19,899 nt of DNA, from assembly GCA_964568655.1 (NCBI GenBank), contig CAZMRG010000054.1:1-19899 (forward strand), given 5' to 3'. Shown here piece after piece: positions 1-8,323 of the stretch. How positions within the stretch are numbered: position 1 is the stretch's first letter; each line of letters starts with the position of its first letter. The translations under genes and the position numbers were made by a program. This stretch comes from CAWFKW01 sp964568655. GTDB taxonomy: Bacteria > Bacteroidota > Ignavibacteria > Tepidaquicellales > OLB5. The notes below the pieces were generated by a model. The model had not been told where the DNA came from, made no database searches, and worked only from the letters and a program-made list of their open reading frames with translations.

Positions 1-408
1 TATGTGTAACACTTCTTCTTTCGTAAGAAGGTCAATTTTATTTAGGACAATGAATGATTTCTTTGAAGTAAATTCGTCTTTATAGGTTTCCGAAAGGTTC
101 TTAAGGTCCGCTGCATCATATTTTGAAACATCATATACCAAAACTATCAGGTCAGTCTCAACAAATGAGCTTTCAAGCTCTTTTTTCATATAGACCTGCA
201 GCTTATATTTTGGTTTCAGGATCCCGGGTGTATCGACAAAAACGATCTGGATATCATCATGAGTATATACTCCGAAAACTTTATTCCTGGTTGTTTGCGG
301 TTTCGCAGTGACAATTGAAAGGCTCTGCCCGAATATCGCATTAAGCAAAGTTGATTTACCAGCGTTAGGCTTGCCAATTATAGATACAAATCCAGATTTT
401 CTCGCCAT
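1..408 (-). CDS. era: GTPase Era, N-terminal part (cut by window edge)
   Basis: Era is a small GTPase that binds 16S rRNA and assists 30S subunit maturation. The 136 visible residues are the G domain: P-loop GKPNAGKS at about 12-19 followed by T20, a switch I region with QTTRNK at about 38-43, DTPG at 59-62 and NKID at 123-126. The spacing and the QTTRN segment fit Era better than Der or the dynamin-like GTPases. The C-terminal KH RNA-binding domain would lie beyond base 1 and cannot be checked. The ATG is at 408-406. A TAnnTTTG promoter element sits only 6 bases before it, so the mRNA is probably leaderless or nearly so. The gene is divergent from the small gene at 645. Confidence 0.93.
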   Translation of the reverse strand, partial: MARKSGFVSIIGKPNAGKSTLLNAIFGQSLSIVTAKPQTTRNKVFGVYTHDDIQIVFVDTPGILKPKYKLQVYMKKELESSFVETDLIVLVYDVSKYDAADLKNLSETYKDEFTSKKSFIVLNKIDLLTKEEVLHI

Positions 409-644
409 TTTACACAAAAATACGAGTTTTTTATTGCAAATACAATTTAAATTGACCGTAAGCATTAGGAGAAATATTCAATTAACAATCTATTAGAGAA
501 GTCAATTTACTGTGCACAAGCTATATTCATTAACGGATATTCCTTTATCAATAAATTCAGAATAACGTAATCAGTGTAGGAATGTATTAGTTCATTGATA
601 ACTTGAAATTGTATAGTTATATATGTGCAAGTAATTAACCGTAG
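409..644. other. Intergenic region between era and the 71-residue gene
   Basis: This AT-rich spacer separates two divergent genes. Apart from the era promoter at 415-446 I see no convincing open frame, RNA gene or strong hairpin. A TATATATG at about 620 is one base off a -7 element and could serve the gene at 645, but it has no good partner upstream. Confidence 0.5.
415..446 (-). promoter_or_regulatory. Bacteroidota-type promoter of era
   Basis: Read on the minus strand, ATTG (446-443) is followed after 20 bases by TATTTTTG (422-415). This matches the Bacteroidota -33/-7 pattern of TTG or TTTG, 19-21 bases, TAnnTTTG. The expected start of transcription is within a few bases of the era ATG at 408. 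The match is by eye; no transcript data. Confidence 0.5.
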
Positions 645-860
645 ATGTTAAAGAAAACTGCATACGTTGGTCATTATTCACCGAACAGGATGAAGATCCC
701 AACTACCTTATTTGAGTTAAGCGACTGCAACGATTACGGAAGGCATCCGAAAATTACTAAAGCCCCGGGAAAATTTATTGTATTCAAAGTTCTTGTTAGA
801 AAACATTACGGCATGGATTTCCTGGCCGAAGACGATAAGTACTGGTACTTTAAAAGGTAA
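645..860 (+). CDS. Small hypothetical protein, 71 residues
   Basis: I do not recognise this protein. It is basic and rich in aromatics, with no signal peptide or membrane segment, and ends in a KYWYFKR tail. Features are an N-terminal YVGHYSP, a CNDYGRHPK segment in the middle, and a KFIVFKVLVRK beta-strand-like stretch. The case for a real gene is that it lies outside any other gene, has a mixed and plausible codon pattern, and is followed 31 bases after its stop by a good intrinsic terminator on the same strand. No clear ribosome site precedes the ATG. It is divergent from era and convergent with the histidine kinase gene, so context gives no function. Confidence 0.55.
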   Translation: MLKKTAYVGHYSPNRMKIPTTLFELSDCNDYGRHPKITKAPGKFIVFKVLVRKHYGMDFLAEDDKYWYFKR

Positions 861-891
861 ATTAGAAATTACGTATTAAGAATTACGAATG

Positions 892-915
892 GGAATCTGA
901 GCGATTCCTTTTTTT
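892..915 (+). terminator. Intrinsic terminator after the 71-residue gene
   Basis: GGAATC (892-897) and GATTCC (903-908) form a 6-bp stem around a 5-base loop, followed directly by seven T. The T run lies on the plus side only, so it ends transcription of the gene at 645. It does not serve the convergent kinase gene. Confidence 0.75.
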
Positions 916-1000
916 ATTGTTATTACCATTCCTAAACAAAATCAATTCACTTAATTATATTCATTTTCCGTTTCACTTCTGCCGTCTCACGTTTGACTTT

Positions 1001-4000
1001 TCAATTACTTTCAATATTGAACCTTATCTCAACTTCCGTTCCTGATGTAACATCGCTAACCACTTTTATTTTTGCGTGCATGTCGTCGAGTATTTTCTTG
1101 GTGATGACCAGACCAAGACCCATACCGCTTGACTTGGTTGAGAAGTACGGCTCGAATAGTTTTTGCAATGTAATTTCGTCCATACCAATTCCGTTATCCT
1201 TCACCGTTACAGTATAGAAACCGTTGCTCTTTAATCCAAACACATCAACAATACCGTTCGCGCGGTTTGAATTTTTTTCATCTATCGCCTGAGTTGAATT
1301 GCGGATGATGTTTATGAATACGCGCTTAACCTCATCTTTATCGCCGACTACTTTTGCATTTCCTATTTCATTCTTTAAATTCAAATGGATCTTTCCGTCT
1401 CTGTTCAGCAATTCTACAACGTCTTTCAATATACTCTCCACATTCAGCGGTTCATAATTGCGGCTTGGCATTTTGGCAAAATCAGAGAACTCACTTGCAA
1501 TTCTGTTCAACGATTCAATTTGTTCAATTATCAGCCTGTTTGTGGTTTGGATTATTGATTTAAAATCATTTGCTCCGTGAGTATAAGCATAATACAGATG
1601 CTGCATTGCGAGCTTCATCGGTGTAAGCGGGTTTTTAATTTCATGGGCTATCTGCCGTGCAATATCGCGCCAGGCTGATTCTCTTTCAGCCTTTTTAAGC
1701 TCCGCACGCGAACGCTTTAGCTCAACAGTCATTTTATTAAATGAACTTATCAGCTCACCTATCTCATCGCTGCTGTTCGTTTTAACCTGAATGTCTATAT
1801 TTCCTCTGGATAATTGTTCTGTAGCTTTCTGCAGCTTAACTATCGGGTTTGAGATCCTGTAAGAAATTATGTTAACAATTACAATCAGCAAAATAACCGC
1901 TATAAAGTATGGCCCGAAAATATAAACAAGGCTCTCGGTCAACTCCTCGTTGATCTCAGACTGCTTAAATACTGTTTGCGTAGATATTATGCCGGCAAGA
2001 TTATTAAACTTGTCATAAATTGGCTTATATCCTACTATGAATTTATAAGTCCCTATTTCCTGGCTTTCGGAATAGTAATCCTTTTTAAGCAGCGCAACAT
2101 TATAATACGCGTTGCCGCTTATTCTTGTATCAAGCAGGTCTGATTTATATAATAACTCATCGGTTGTTGCGGCAAGTTTTGTTTTAACAAATAAGTTGAA
2201 GTTCTTATCTGATTCAGAAAACCCTTTGCCAAATATTTCGGATGTGTTATCCTGTTTATTTTCTTTCCCCTGCTTATTGAAATCAATAAACGGCTCTTTT
2301 GTGCGGATGTACTGCTCCATTATCCTTAAATCAGATATAAGCTGGTTCTTGTAGAAATCATCATTCTTCTCTTTGGCGAGTTCCCTTGTATATACGGCAA
2401 GCACTACTATAGGGATAACCGACGCCAGCACAAACGAAACAAACAACTTTTCCCTGAAACGGAACTTAAACCGGTAAGCGCCTTCTGAACTTATGAAATA
2501 GAGAAAGATCTTATAGACGGCATAGAACACAAACAATATCGCAAATATTATTACTACAAAGAGCAAGTAACGCAGTGTATAAAATGAATAAAGTCCGAAA
2601 TCGTTAATCCTGATACTAACTACATAAATCTTCTCAGGGGCAGAACCGCCGTGCGCCGGAGTCATGTAGTAAAACGATTTAAACAGCTCGTTTTCATAAT
2701 CATCATACCTTAACGACGATTTCTCTCTTTTATCTTTAACAGATTCCCTGAACGCATCCAGCGACTTAACGATCGACTTTGATACTTCTTTGTTCGATGA
2801 ACCAATAATTTCGCCGTCTGAAAATTCCGAAATAATTGGCGGCGATGATAGTTTGTTGGTTATGTTGTCCTTTGTGTAATTGCGGAATATTCCTACGCCG
2901 GTATGAGTCAAAAAGCTTTTTGCATCATATTGTGCTGCTATAATTACGTACCCCAAAACTTTGTTAAATTTGCTGTTACGCAAATCCACCTTCTCAATTG
3001 GCCTTATACCGGAATAAAACTTCATCTCTTTATTCTGGAACACTTCATCAAAATCACCCTTGTCAGATGCATCGCTGGTCAAATTCACATCATCATCCAG
3101 GCTTTCACTTACTGAATCAGACTGGCGCTCTTTGCTGGATATTTGCCTTGAATGGATAAGGCTTCTTACCGAGAATTTTATTACGCTATCGGCAATCAGC
3201 TCTGAAGGATTGATATTAAAATCGCTAACCAGTCTATCTGCAGTATCCAGAACAAAGACAGCAGAATTGATATCTTCATTGTAAATCTTGCTTTGGGTCC
3301 AGATGTTGAATGCCAGCCGCGGATAAATATTCTTATCTTTAATATCTTCTTCCAGGTTAGGGTTATCTGACACATCATCTAAACTGGTATTAATTAAGAA
3401 GCTGATCTTGTCGTCTGTCTGCTCGGAGATTTCTTTTGTGATTCGCTCAAGGTAGCGGTTTTCCTGGGAACCTATCTTGTTGAGCAGCAAAGCCGGGACA
3501 AAAATAACGCACGCAAACAGCAGCAGCGCTATATTAAGCAGATTTACGAACCTGTATTTCTTTACTACCAGTAATTGGCGGTAAATATAGAATGTAAATG
3601 CTCCGCTAATTGCGTAAATAAGCAGCCTGAAATTAAGCTTCAAAGAAAAATCGCCGGTTAACCCTGACATTGGCTCTAATATTACGTTCAGCAATAATAA
3701 AACCGAGAACACAATGAAAACGGCGTTCTTTCGGACGAACGGAGTCTTAGTTAAAAACGGCTGAATGGTTTTTGTAATTATTAATCCCGAAACTGAGATT
3801 ATAACTATAAGGGCAACCGACATAAGCAGTAAAGCCACGTTTGCATAGATGAGTTCAGGCTGTGAAGTGGTAATTATCTGCGACCTGTCTATAAACTTAA
3901 GCGTTGAATCATATATTATGCTTTGTATCAGATTGCCGTAGAAATACGCAGCAAGGATGCCTGCAACAATATTAAGTCCTACAATAGAGATATTAACGAT

Positions 4001-5155
4001 TATATTTCTCTTATCTACTTTCTTTCTGAAATAATCGATGGAAAGCTTTGCCATGTAAATTACAATAGCGAGAAACAGGATCGAGGTTATCAGCAGGTCC
4101 CCTATCGATTTGCCTATCCCGAATGCAAAGCTCGAGGCATAATATGCGGGGTCAAACATTTCATAGCCAAGCTCGCCCATAAGCCGCGACGGGAAATCGG
4201 AAATCAGCCAAATGTACCTCGAGGCAACCATAAGCGCCGCGAAGGCTGCCCCCCGAAGCGACAACAGCCTGATCCTGTTAATAAATACTATGCAAAGAGC
4301 GCCAATGAATACATTCAATATGAAAATTTCGAGAGCCAGCACTGTTGAAAACTTATTCTCAACGTTCAGGATGTATGATGATTTCTCTAGCTGCGGTATG
4401 TAAAGCTTGCCTATCACCTCCTGCCGGATGTTCTTTATATCGAACTGAAGCTTATCCCTGGTCAGCGAAGAATCAGAAGTATGCAGAGCGGTTGTGTAAC
4501 GCGTGAAATCAAAATCTACATTAGTATGGTATCTTGCCGCTATTTCTTTGGTGATGCCAATATCGCTAAAGAACTTATTCTGGATCTCATACTTGATGTC
4601 AAGCAGTTTTGCGGTTACAAGCACCCAGTTGTTTATCACAGACTTATTAGCGGAGATTACTGAATCGACATGGATAGGCTCATAAACTACAACGTACGAG
4701 TAAAACCCTATTTCCTTCACCGTCGAAAACTTTTCGCCGGCCATTGCTCTTTTAAGCTCAAGCACATCCGGATTCAGCTGCCTGCCTTCGAACATGAACA
4801 ACTCAAGCCGCGAGTTGTATATTTCAACGTCAAAATCGTTTAAGTTCTCGGTTTCTGAGAGATATTCATACGACTTCCTTGAATTCTGGTTTGAGAGGGC
4901 GCCAACCAGCTTTTTGTTTTTCAATACGTCGGTTGAAAACGCCGATACCTGGTTCTGGTAGTTATTGAACAACCCAAGGCAGGCATCTCTTATCTGGTTA
5001 GTCTTTTCAACGGATATGTTGTTCCAGTTCTTCTCAATTGTCTTATGAAAGTAGACGTTTACAGAATAAGTAAGTAAAATTATGAATAGTAAAGTAAGCG
5101 AGATGAATATGAAAGGTTTGAAGCGCGACTTCCGGATAGATAATAAATTAAACAT
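1001..5155 (-). CDS. Large NtrY-like membrane sensor histidine kinase
   Basis: Membrane histidine kinase of about 1384 residues, roughly twice the usual NtrY length. The C-terminal third is canonical: a last membrane helix at about 1075-1097; HAMP linker at about 1098-1149; H-box IAHEIKNPLTP with the phosphorylated His at about 1171; ATPase N-box NIIRN from about 1282; G1 DNGIGMD from about 1320; and G2 GMGLGL at about 1344-1349. The HEIKNPLTP form is typical of NtrY-type kinases. The N-terminal part has one helix (14-34), a first outer segment (35-270), about eight helices (272-558), a second outer segment (560-860), two helices at about 865-880 and 906-925, and a third outer segment (930-1075). 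ATG at 5155 is preferred over the adjacent TTG at 5158. It follows the DUF4783 gene by 13 bases. No response regulator is adjacent, and the signal is unknown. Confidence 0.92.
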   Translation of the reverse strand: MFNLLSIRKSRFKPFIFISLTLLFIILLTYSVNVYFHKTIEKNWNNISVEKTNQIRDACLGLFNNYQNQVSAFSTDVLKNKKLVGALSNQNSRKSYEYLSETENLNDFDVEIYNSRLELFMFEGRQLNPDVLELKRAMAGEKFSTVKEIGFYSYVVVYEPIHVDSVISANKSVINNWVLVTAKLLDIKYEIQNKFFSDIGITKEIAARYHTNVDFDFTRYTTALHTSDSSLTRDKLQFDIKNIRQEVIGKLYIPQLEKSSYILNVENKFSTVLALEIFILNVFIGALCIVFINRIRLLSLRGAAFAALMVASRYIWLISDFPSRLMGELGYEMFDPAYYASSFAFGIGKSIGDLLITSILFLAIVIYMAKLSIDYFRKKVDKRNIIVNISIVGLNIVAGILAAYFYGNLIQSIIYDSTLKFIDRSQIITTSQPELIYANVALLLMSVALIVIISVSGLIITKTIQPFLTKTPFVRKNAVFIVFSVLLLLNVILEPMSGLTGDFSLKLNFRLLIYAISGAFTFYIYRQLLVVKKYRFVNLLNIALLLFACVIFVPALLLNKIGSQENRYLERITKEISEQTDDKISFLINTSLDDVSDNPNLEEDIKDKNIYPRLAFNIWTQSKIYNEDINSAVFVLDTADRLVSDFNINPSELIADSVIKFSVRSLIHSRQISSKERQSDSVSESLDDDVNLTSDASDKGDFDEVFQNKEMKFYSGIRPIEKVDLRNSKFNKVLGYVIIAAQYDAKSFLTHTGVGIFRNYTKDNITNKLSSPPIISEFSDGEIIGSSNKEVSKSIVKSLDAFRESVKDKREKSSLRYDDYENELFKSFYYMTPAHGGSAPEKIYVVSIRINDFGLYSFYTLRYLLFVVIIFAILFVFYAVYKIFLYFISSEGAYRFKFRFREKLFVSFVLASVIPIVVLAVYTRELAKEKNDDFYKNQLISDLRIMEQYIRTKEPFIDFNKQGKENKQDNTSEIFGKGFSESDKNFNLFVKTKLAATTDELLYKSDLLDTRISGNAYYNVALLKKDYYSESQEIGTYKFIVGYKPIYDKFNNLAGIISTQTVFKQSEINEELTESLVYIFGPYFIAVILLIVIVNIISYRISNPIVKLQKATEQLSRGNIDIQVKTNSSDEIGELISSFNKMTVELKRSRAELKKAERESAWRDIARQIAHEIKNPLTPMKLAMQHLYYAYTHGANDFKSIIQTTNRLIIEQIESLNRIASEFSDFAKMPSRNYEPLNVESILKDVVELLNRDGKIHLNLKNEIGNAKVVGDKDEVKRVFINIIRNSTQAIDEKNSNRANGIVDVFGLKSNGFYTVTVKDNGIGMDEITLQKLFEPYFSTKSSGMGLGLVITKKILDDMHAKIKVVSDVTSGTEVEIRFNIESN

Positions 5156-5168
5156 CAAACGGCATCCG

Positions 5169-5639
5169 TTAATTTATATTGATTTGGTCAATTAACCATG
5201 AACCGTTCACGTATTTTAAAGAAACAGATATGGCTGCGCTGTTTATATAACCGTTTTTCTTAAACTTATATCTTCCCATAGCAAAAGCATAGTTTTCAGA
5301 CACGCTGGAGTTTTTCCACCGGAAAGAGGCAACCGGGTTATTTGACATAAAATTATCCAGGATGAACCGGCTCTGCTCTTCATTAAAGTATCCTTTATCG
5401 TCATTCATTATGCTCAGGTATATTTCAGAATCAAAATACTGGGTAATATTAAAAACATTAGAATACAGAAAACCATCCCCGATATTCATAAAAGAGGCTT
5501 TGCATGAAGCATACTTAACCCTCTTTTCTTCAGTTCTGAACTTCTTATCTTTCCACCAATTATCCTGAGCATTAGCCGTGCCTGCGCAGACCAATGCCAG
5601 AAGAATCAACAAAACAGTTCTCTGAACTAATGAATTCAT
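5169..5639 (-). CDS. Secreted DUF4783 protein
   Basis: A 156-residue exported protein. Residues 1-24 are a signal peptide (NSLVQRT, then a hydrophobic LLILLALVCAG core) with likely cleavage after ANA. The rest resembles DUF4783, a small NTF2-like family of Bacteroidota: a GYFNEEQSRFILDNFMSNNP helix-type segment, then strands ending in GSWLIDQININ. The function of the family is unknown. The open frame extends upstream to 5714, but the ATG at 5639 is chosen because it places the signal peptide at the N-terminus; the upstream extension is charged and atypical. It is the first gene of a unit with the kinase 13 bases downstream, so it may be a periplasmic partner of that sensor; this is inference only. 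Confidence 0.8.
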   Translation of the reverse strand: MNSLVQRTVLLILLALVCAGTANAQDNWWKDKKFRTEEKRVKYASCKASFMNIGDGFLYSNVFNITQYFDSEIYLSIMNDDKGYFNEEQSRFILDNFMSNNPVASFRWKNSSVSENYAFAMGRYKFKKNGYINSAAISVSLKYVNGSWLIDQININ

Positions 5640-5654
5640 AAGAGGGACCAAGTC

Positions 5655-5662
5655 CAAATGTA
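5655..5662 (-). promoter_or_regulatory. Possible -7 element for the DUF4783-kinase unit
   Basis: The minus strand reads TACATTTG here, an exact TAnnTTTG match 15 bases before the chosen ATG at 5639. The -33 position is T-rich (TATT) but lacks a TTG, so this is a weak call. Confidence 0.3.
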
Positions 5663-5714
5663 ATTTTAATGCAAAATAAGTAATAAAATGGTCAATATCA
5701 TTATATTTATGCAA

Positions 5715-5975
5715 ACCTATGCTGAACCTGTTACACTTTGGGCTGTTTTATTATATTATGATTAGCCCGCAGTTGACAGGATGATTTTCTATAGAAAAAT
5801 CTGTTCCGATGGTTTGGGATCGTTCATTTAAAAAATAATGCTTCCGGAGTAAGAGAATTGCCTGACCCCCCTGCAGAGGTTTTCAGATTGAATCTTTTAT
5901 CATATATCCTTATATTAATTGGTCACTAAAATAATAAAATTCACTTTTTTATAAAATTAGTACTATTTAGCGGTT
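5715..5975. other. Divergent intergenic region with a 14-bp palindrome
   Basis: Spacer between the divergent DUF4783-kinase unit and the GNAT-ilvE unit. It contains a perfect palindrome TTTTCTATAGAAAA at 5785-5798, which could be an operator. No open frame or RNA gene is convincing. I could not find an exact TAnnTTTG element for the rightward gene. Confidence 0.4.
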
Positions 5976-7100
5976 TTGGTTAAAATCAGAAGAGTTGAAA
6001 ATGATCAGGATAAGATGCGGTTCATCAAGCTACCTTGGGAAATTTACAGAGATGACCCCAACTGGGTTCCGCCTCTCATTTTTGACGTTAGAAATAACTT
6101 AAATCCGCAAAAAAATCCGTTTTTTAAGCATTCTGAGATAGAATTTTACCTGGCTGAAAAAGACGGAAAGCTTGTTGGAAGAATTGCTGCCATTAAAAAC
6201 GATAACCACAACAATTTTTATAAGGATAAGGCAGGGTTCTTTGGGTTCTTTGAAACTATCGATGATGAAGAAGTATCCGATTTACTTCTGGATGCAGCCT
6301 GCGACTGGTGCAAAAACAAGGGTTTCGACACAATAATAGGACCGGTTAATCCATCTACTAATGATGAGTGCGGTCTTTTGATCGACGGATTTGATTCTCC
6401 CCCTGTTTTTCTAATGACTTATAATCCGAAACACTATGCTAAAAAGATAGAAGATTTCGGATTTGAAAAAGCCAAAGACCTGTATGCATATGACATTGAG
6501 TCACAAGTGATTAACGATGAGAAGGTGATGGCAAAGCTGGAAAGAATGGCCGACCTGATGGCAAAGCGCTCAGGAGTTACACTGCGCAAGGTGAATATGA
6601 AGGATTTGATAAATGAGGTAAGGAAGATCGAAGACGTATACAACAGCGCATGGGAAGATAACTGGGGTTTTGTTCCGCTTACTACCGATGAGTTTGATTA
6701 CATGGCTGCTTCTCTTAAAGCCGTTGTTAACCCGGACCTTGTGATGTTTGCAGAAATTGACGGCAAGCCGGTCGGGTTCTCGCTTTCACTGCCTGATTTT
6801 AACCAGGTACTGAAGAAAATGAACGGAAGATTGCTTCCATTCGGGATTTTTAAACTGCTCACAGGTAAAAAGAAAATTAATAACTTACGCGTTATTATAA
6901 TGGGCGTAAAGCCCGAATATCAGAAAAAAGGTATCGACTCCCTGTTCTATCTTGAAACGATCAAAGCGGGAAACCGCGGCGGTTACAGGGGAGCCGAGAT
7001 TTCATGGGTGCTGGAAGATAATATGCCGATGCGAATGACCGCCGAAAAATTAGGGGCAAAGATTTATAAGACTTACAGAATTTATCAAAAGAATCTTTAA
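5976..7100 (+). CDS. GNAT-fold N-acetyltransferase-like protein (YghO-type)
   Basis: A 374-residue soluble protein. The N-terminus (IRRVENDQDKMRFIKLPWEIY, then DDPNWVPPL) and overall length are those of a widespread GNAT-related family that includes E. coli YghO. The C-terminal half carries the acetyl-CoA-binding region: a strand VIIMGVKPEYQKKGIDSLF near 305-323, a Q-x-x-G-type loop, then the terminal GAKIYKTYRIYQK strand. The substrate is unknown. The TTG at 5976 is used because the family signature starts immediately after it and no ATG occurs before residue 14. It shares an operon with ilvE, 18 bases downstream, which hints at a metabolic rather than antibiotic-modifying role. Confidence 0.8.
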   Translation: MVKIRRVENDQDKMRFIKLPWEIYRDDPNWVPPLIFDVRNNLNPQKNPFFKHSEIEFYLAEKDGKLVGRIAAIKNDNHNNFYKDKAGFFGFFETIDDEEVSDLLLDAACDWCKNKGFDTIIGPVNPSTNDECGLLIDGFDSPPVFLMTYNPKHYAKKIEDFGFEKAKDLYAYDIESQVINDEKVMAKLERMADLMAKRSGVTLRKVNMKDLINEVRKIEDVYNSAWEDNWGFVPLTTDEFDYMAASLKAVVNPDLVMFAEIDGKPVGFSLSLPDFNQVLKKMNGRLLPFGIFKLLTGKKKINNLRVIIMGVKPEYQKKGIDSLFYLETIKAGNRGGYRGAEISWVLEDNMPMRMTAEKLGAKIYKTYRIYQKNL

Positions 7101-7118
7101 TAAATTAAAGGAACTGAC

Positions 7119-8081
7119 ATGGCGCTAAAAGCAGTAGAGAAAATCTGGATGAACGGGAAGTTTGTGGACTGGAATGATGCTAAGATCCATGTACTCTCTC
7201 ATGTCATCCATTATGGTTCATCTTATTTTGAAGGAATCCGTTGTTATAAAACAAACGCGGGTTCTGCAGTATTCCGCCTTGATGACCATACTAAGAGGCT
7301 CATTAATTCAGCGAAGATATTCAGGGCTGAAATACCATATTCACAGAAAGAAATTGACGAAGCTATAGTAGAAACTATCAGGATCAACGGGCTTGAAGCC
7401 GCTTACATAAGGCCGATAGCTTACAGAGGTTACGGTGATCTGAACGTAAACCCGCTGAACAACCCTGTAGACTTAACAATTGCAGCTTACGAATGGGGTT
7501 CATACCTCGGCAGGGGCGCGGTTGAGAACGGGATAGAAGTATGTGTTTCTTCATGGCGCAGAAATGTTACGGGCAGCACGCCCTCGATGGCTAAAATTGG
7601 CGGCGCATATATGAACAGCCAATTGATAAAGATGGAAGCTCTTACAAATGGTTTTTCAGAAGGTATAGCGCTCGATTCGCAGGGTTATATAAGCGAAGGA
7701 AGCGGCGAAAACGTATTTTGTGTAGTAGACGGAGTCCTTTATACGCCACAGGTATCAAATTCGATACTTAAAGGAGTCACAAGAGAGACTGTTATAACGC
7801 TTGCAACGGATATGGGATACAAAGTTCTGGAAACAAGCATTCCAAGAGAAGTATTATATATCGCGGACGAAATGTTCTTCAGCGGCACAGCGGCAGAAAT
7901 TACGCCAATCCGTTCAGTTGATAAGAATGTTGTCGGCAAAGGGATCCCGGGAAAGATAACGCGCGAGCTTCAGGCTGCGTTCTTTGACGTGGTTCAAAAC
8001 GCAAACGATAAACACAACTGGCTTACGTTCCTTGAGGATAATAAGAGGATAATACCTCTTTCGCCCTCGCAGGCCATGTAA
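7119..8081 (+). CDS. ilvE: Branched-chain amino-acid aminotransferase
   Basis: PLP enzyme of fold class IV that interconverts leucine, isoleucine and valine with their 2-oxo acids, using glutamate and 2-oxoglutarate. It has 320 residues, normal for IlvE. Visible signatures are HYGSSYFEGIRCY (31-43), R60 for the cofactor phosphate, the PLP-linking K159 in SMAKIGGAY, E193 in YISEGSGENVF and the SGTAAEITPI segment near 255-264. These resemble IlvE more than D-amino-acid transaminase or 4-amino-4-deoxychorismate lyase. AAAGGA at 7107-7112 is well placed before the ATG. It is second in a unit with the GNAT protein and is followed by a stem-loop at 8095. Confidence 0.95.
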   Translation: MALKAVEKIWMNGKFVDWNDAKIHVLSHVIHYGSSYFEGIRCYKTNAGSAVFRLDDHTKRLINSAKIFRAEIPYSQKEIDEAIVETIRINGLEAAYIRPIAYRGYGDLNVNPLNNPVDLTIAAYEWGSYLGRGAVENGIEVCVSSWRRNVTGSTPSMAKIGGAYMNSQLIKMEALTNGFSEGIALDSQGYISEGSGENVFCVVDGVLYTPQVSNSILKGVTRETVITLATDMGYKVLETSIPREVLYIADEMFFSGTAAEITPIRSVDKNVVGKGIPGKITRELQAAFFDVVQNANDKHNWLTFLEDNKRIIPLSPSQAM

Positions 8082-8094
8082 TTATAGTTTTAAT

Positions 8095-8120
8095 AAAGCA
8101 GGGCCTTAGTGCCCTGCTTT
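8095..8120 (+). terminator. Stem-loop after ilvE
   Basis: AAAGCAGGGC (8095-8104) and GCCCTGCTTT (8111-8120) make a perfect 10-bp stem with a 6-base loop, 13 bases after the ilvE stop. The downstream T content (GAAGTTCTTTT) is poor, so this may be a weak terminator or a 3' end-stabilising hairpin. Confidence 0.6.
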
Positions 8121-8140
8121 GAAGTTCTTTTAACATAGAG

Positions 8141-8180
8141 TTTGGGCTATTGGAGCGAAGTTCTCCAATCATTGCCCAAA
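8141..8180 (+). promoter_or_regulatory. Two-tier hairpin A upstream of rlpA
   Basis: The outer stem TTTGGGC (8141-8147) pairs with GCCCAAA (8174-8180), and the inner stem ATTGGAG (8149-8155) pairs with CTCCAAT (8163-8169). There is no T run after it, so it does not look like a simple terminator. It may be part of a 5' leader of rlpA or a 3' extension of ilvE. Its inner left arm can instead pair with 8199-8206. Confidence 0.55.
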
Positions 8181-8199
8181 ATAAAAAAAAAGAAAACAC

Positions 8200-8231
8200 G
8201 CTCCAAGAAATTGTCTTAAGACAATGAGAGC
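8200..8231 (+). promoter_or_regulatory. Hairpin B with a 16-bp perfect palindrome
   Basis: GCTC (8200-8203) pairs with GAGC (8228-8231), enclosing the perfect palindrome ATTGTCTTAAGACAAT (8210-8225). ATTTTG follows, so a weak attenuator is possible. The palindrome alone could also be a protein-binding dyad. It ends 92 bases before the rlpA start. Confidence 0.5.
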
Positions 8232-8310
8232 ATTTTGCTGTCCATATTTATGTTATTTAGTAATTATGATATCCACGGACCGGGCAGCTTGTATTTTATA
8301 ATTAAAAGTG

Positions 8311-8317
8311 AAAGGAG
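8311..8317 (+). promoter_or_regulatory. Ribosome binding site that fixes the rlpA TTG start
   Basis: AAAGGAG lies 6 bases before the TTG at 8324. No in-frame ATG is nearby, and the signal peptide begins right after this TTG, so the site decides the start. Confidence 0.75.
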
Positions 8318-8323
8318 TCACAT

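Noticed and set aside
3923..4348. Plus-strand open frame of 141 codons
   Set aside because: It lies wholly opposite the histidine kinase gene, whose motifs are unmistakable; the frame has no recognisable features and is a shadow.
5640..5714. N-terminal extension of the DUF4783 frame
   Set aside because: It would bury the signal peptide behind 25 atypical residues; the internal ATG at 5639 is better.
8224..8301. 25-codon frame with several Cys codons between hairpin B and rlpA
   Set aside because: No ribosome site precedes it, and its ATG lies within the palindrome. It could be a leader peptide, but I cannot support it.
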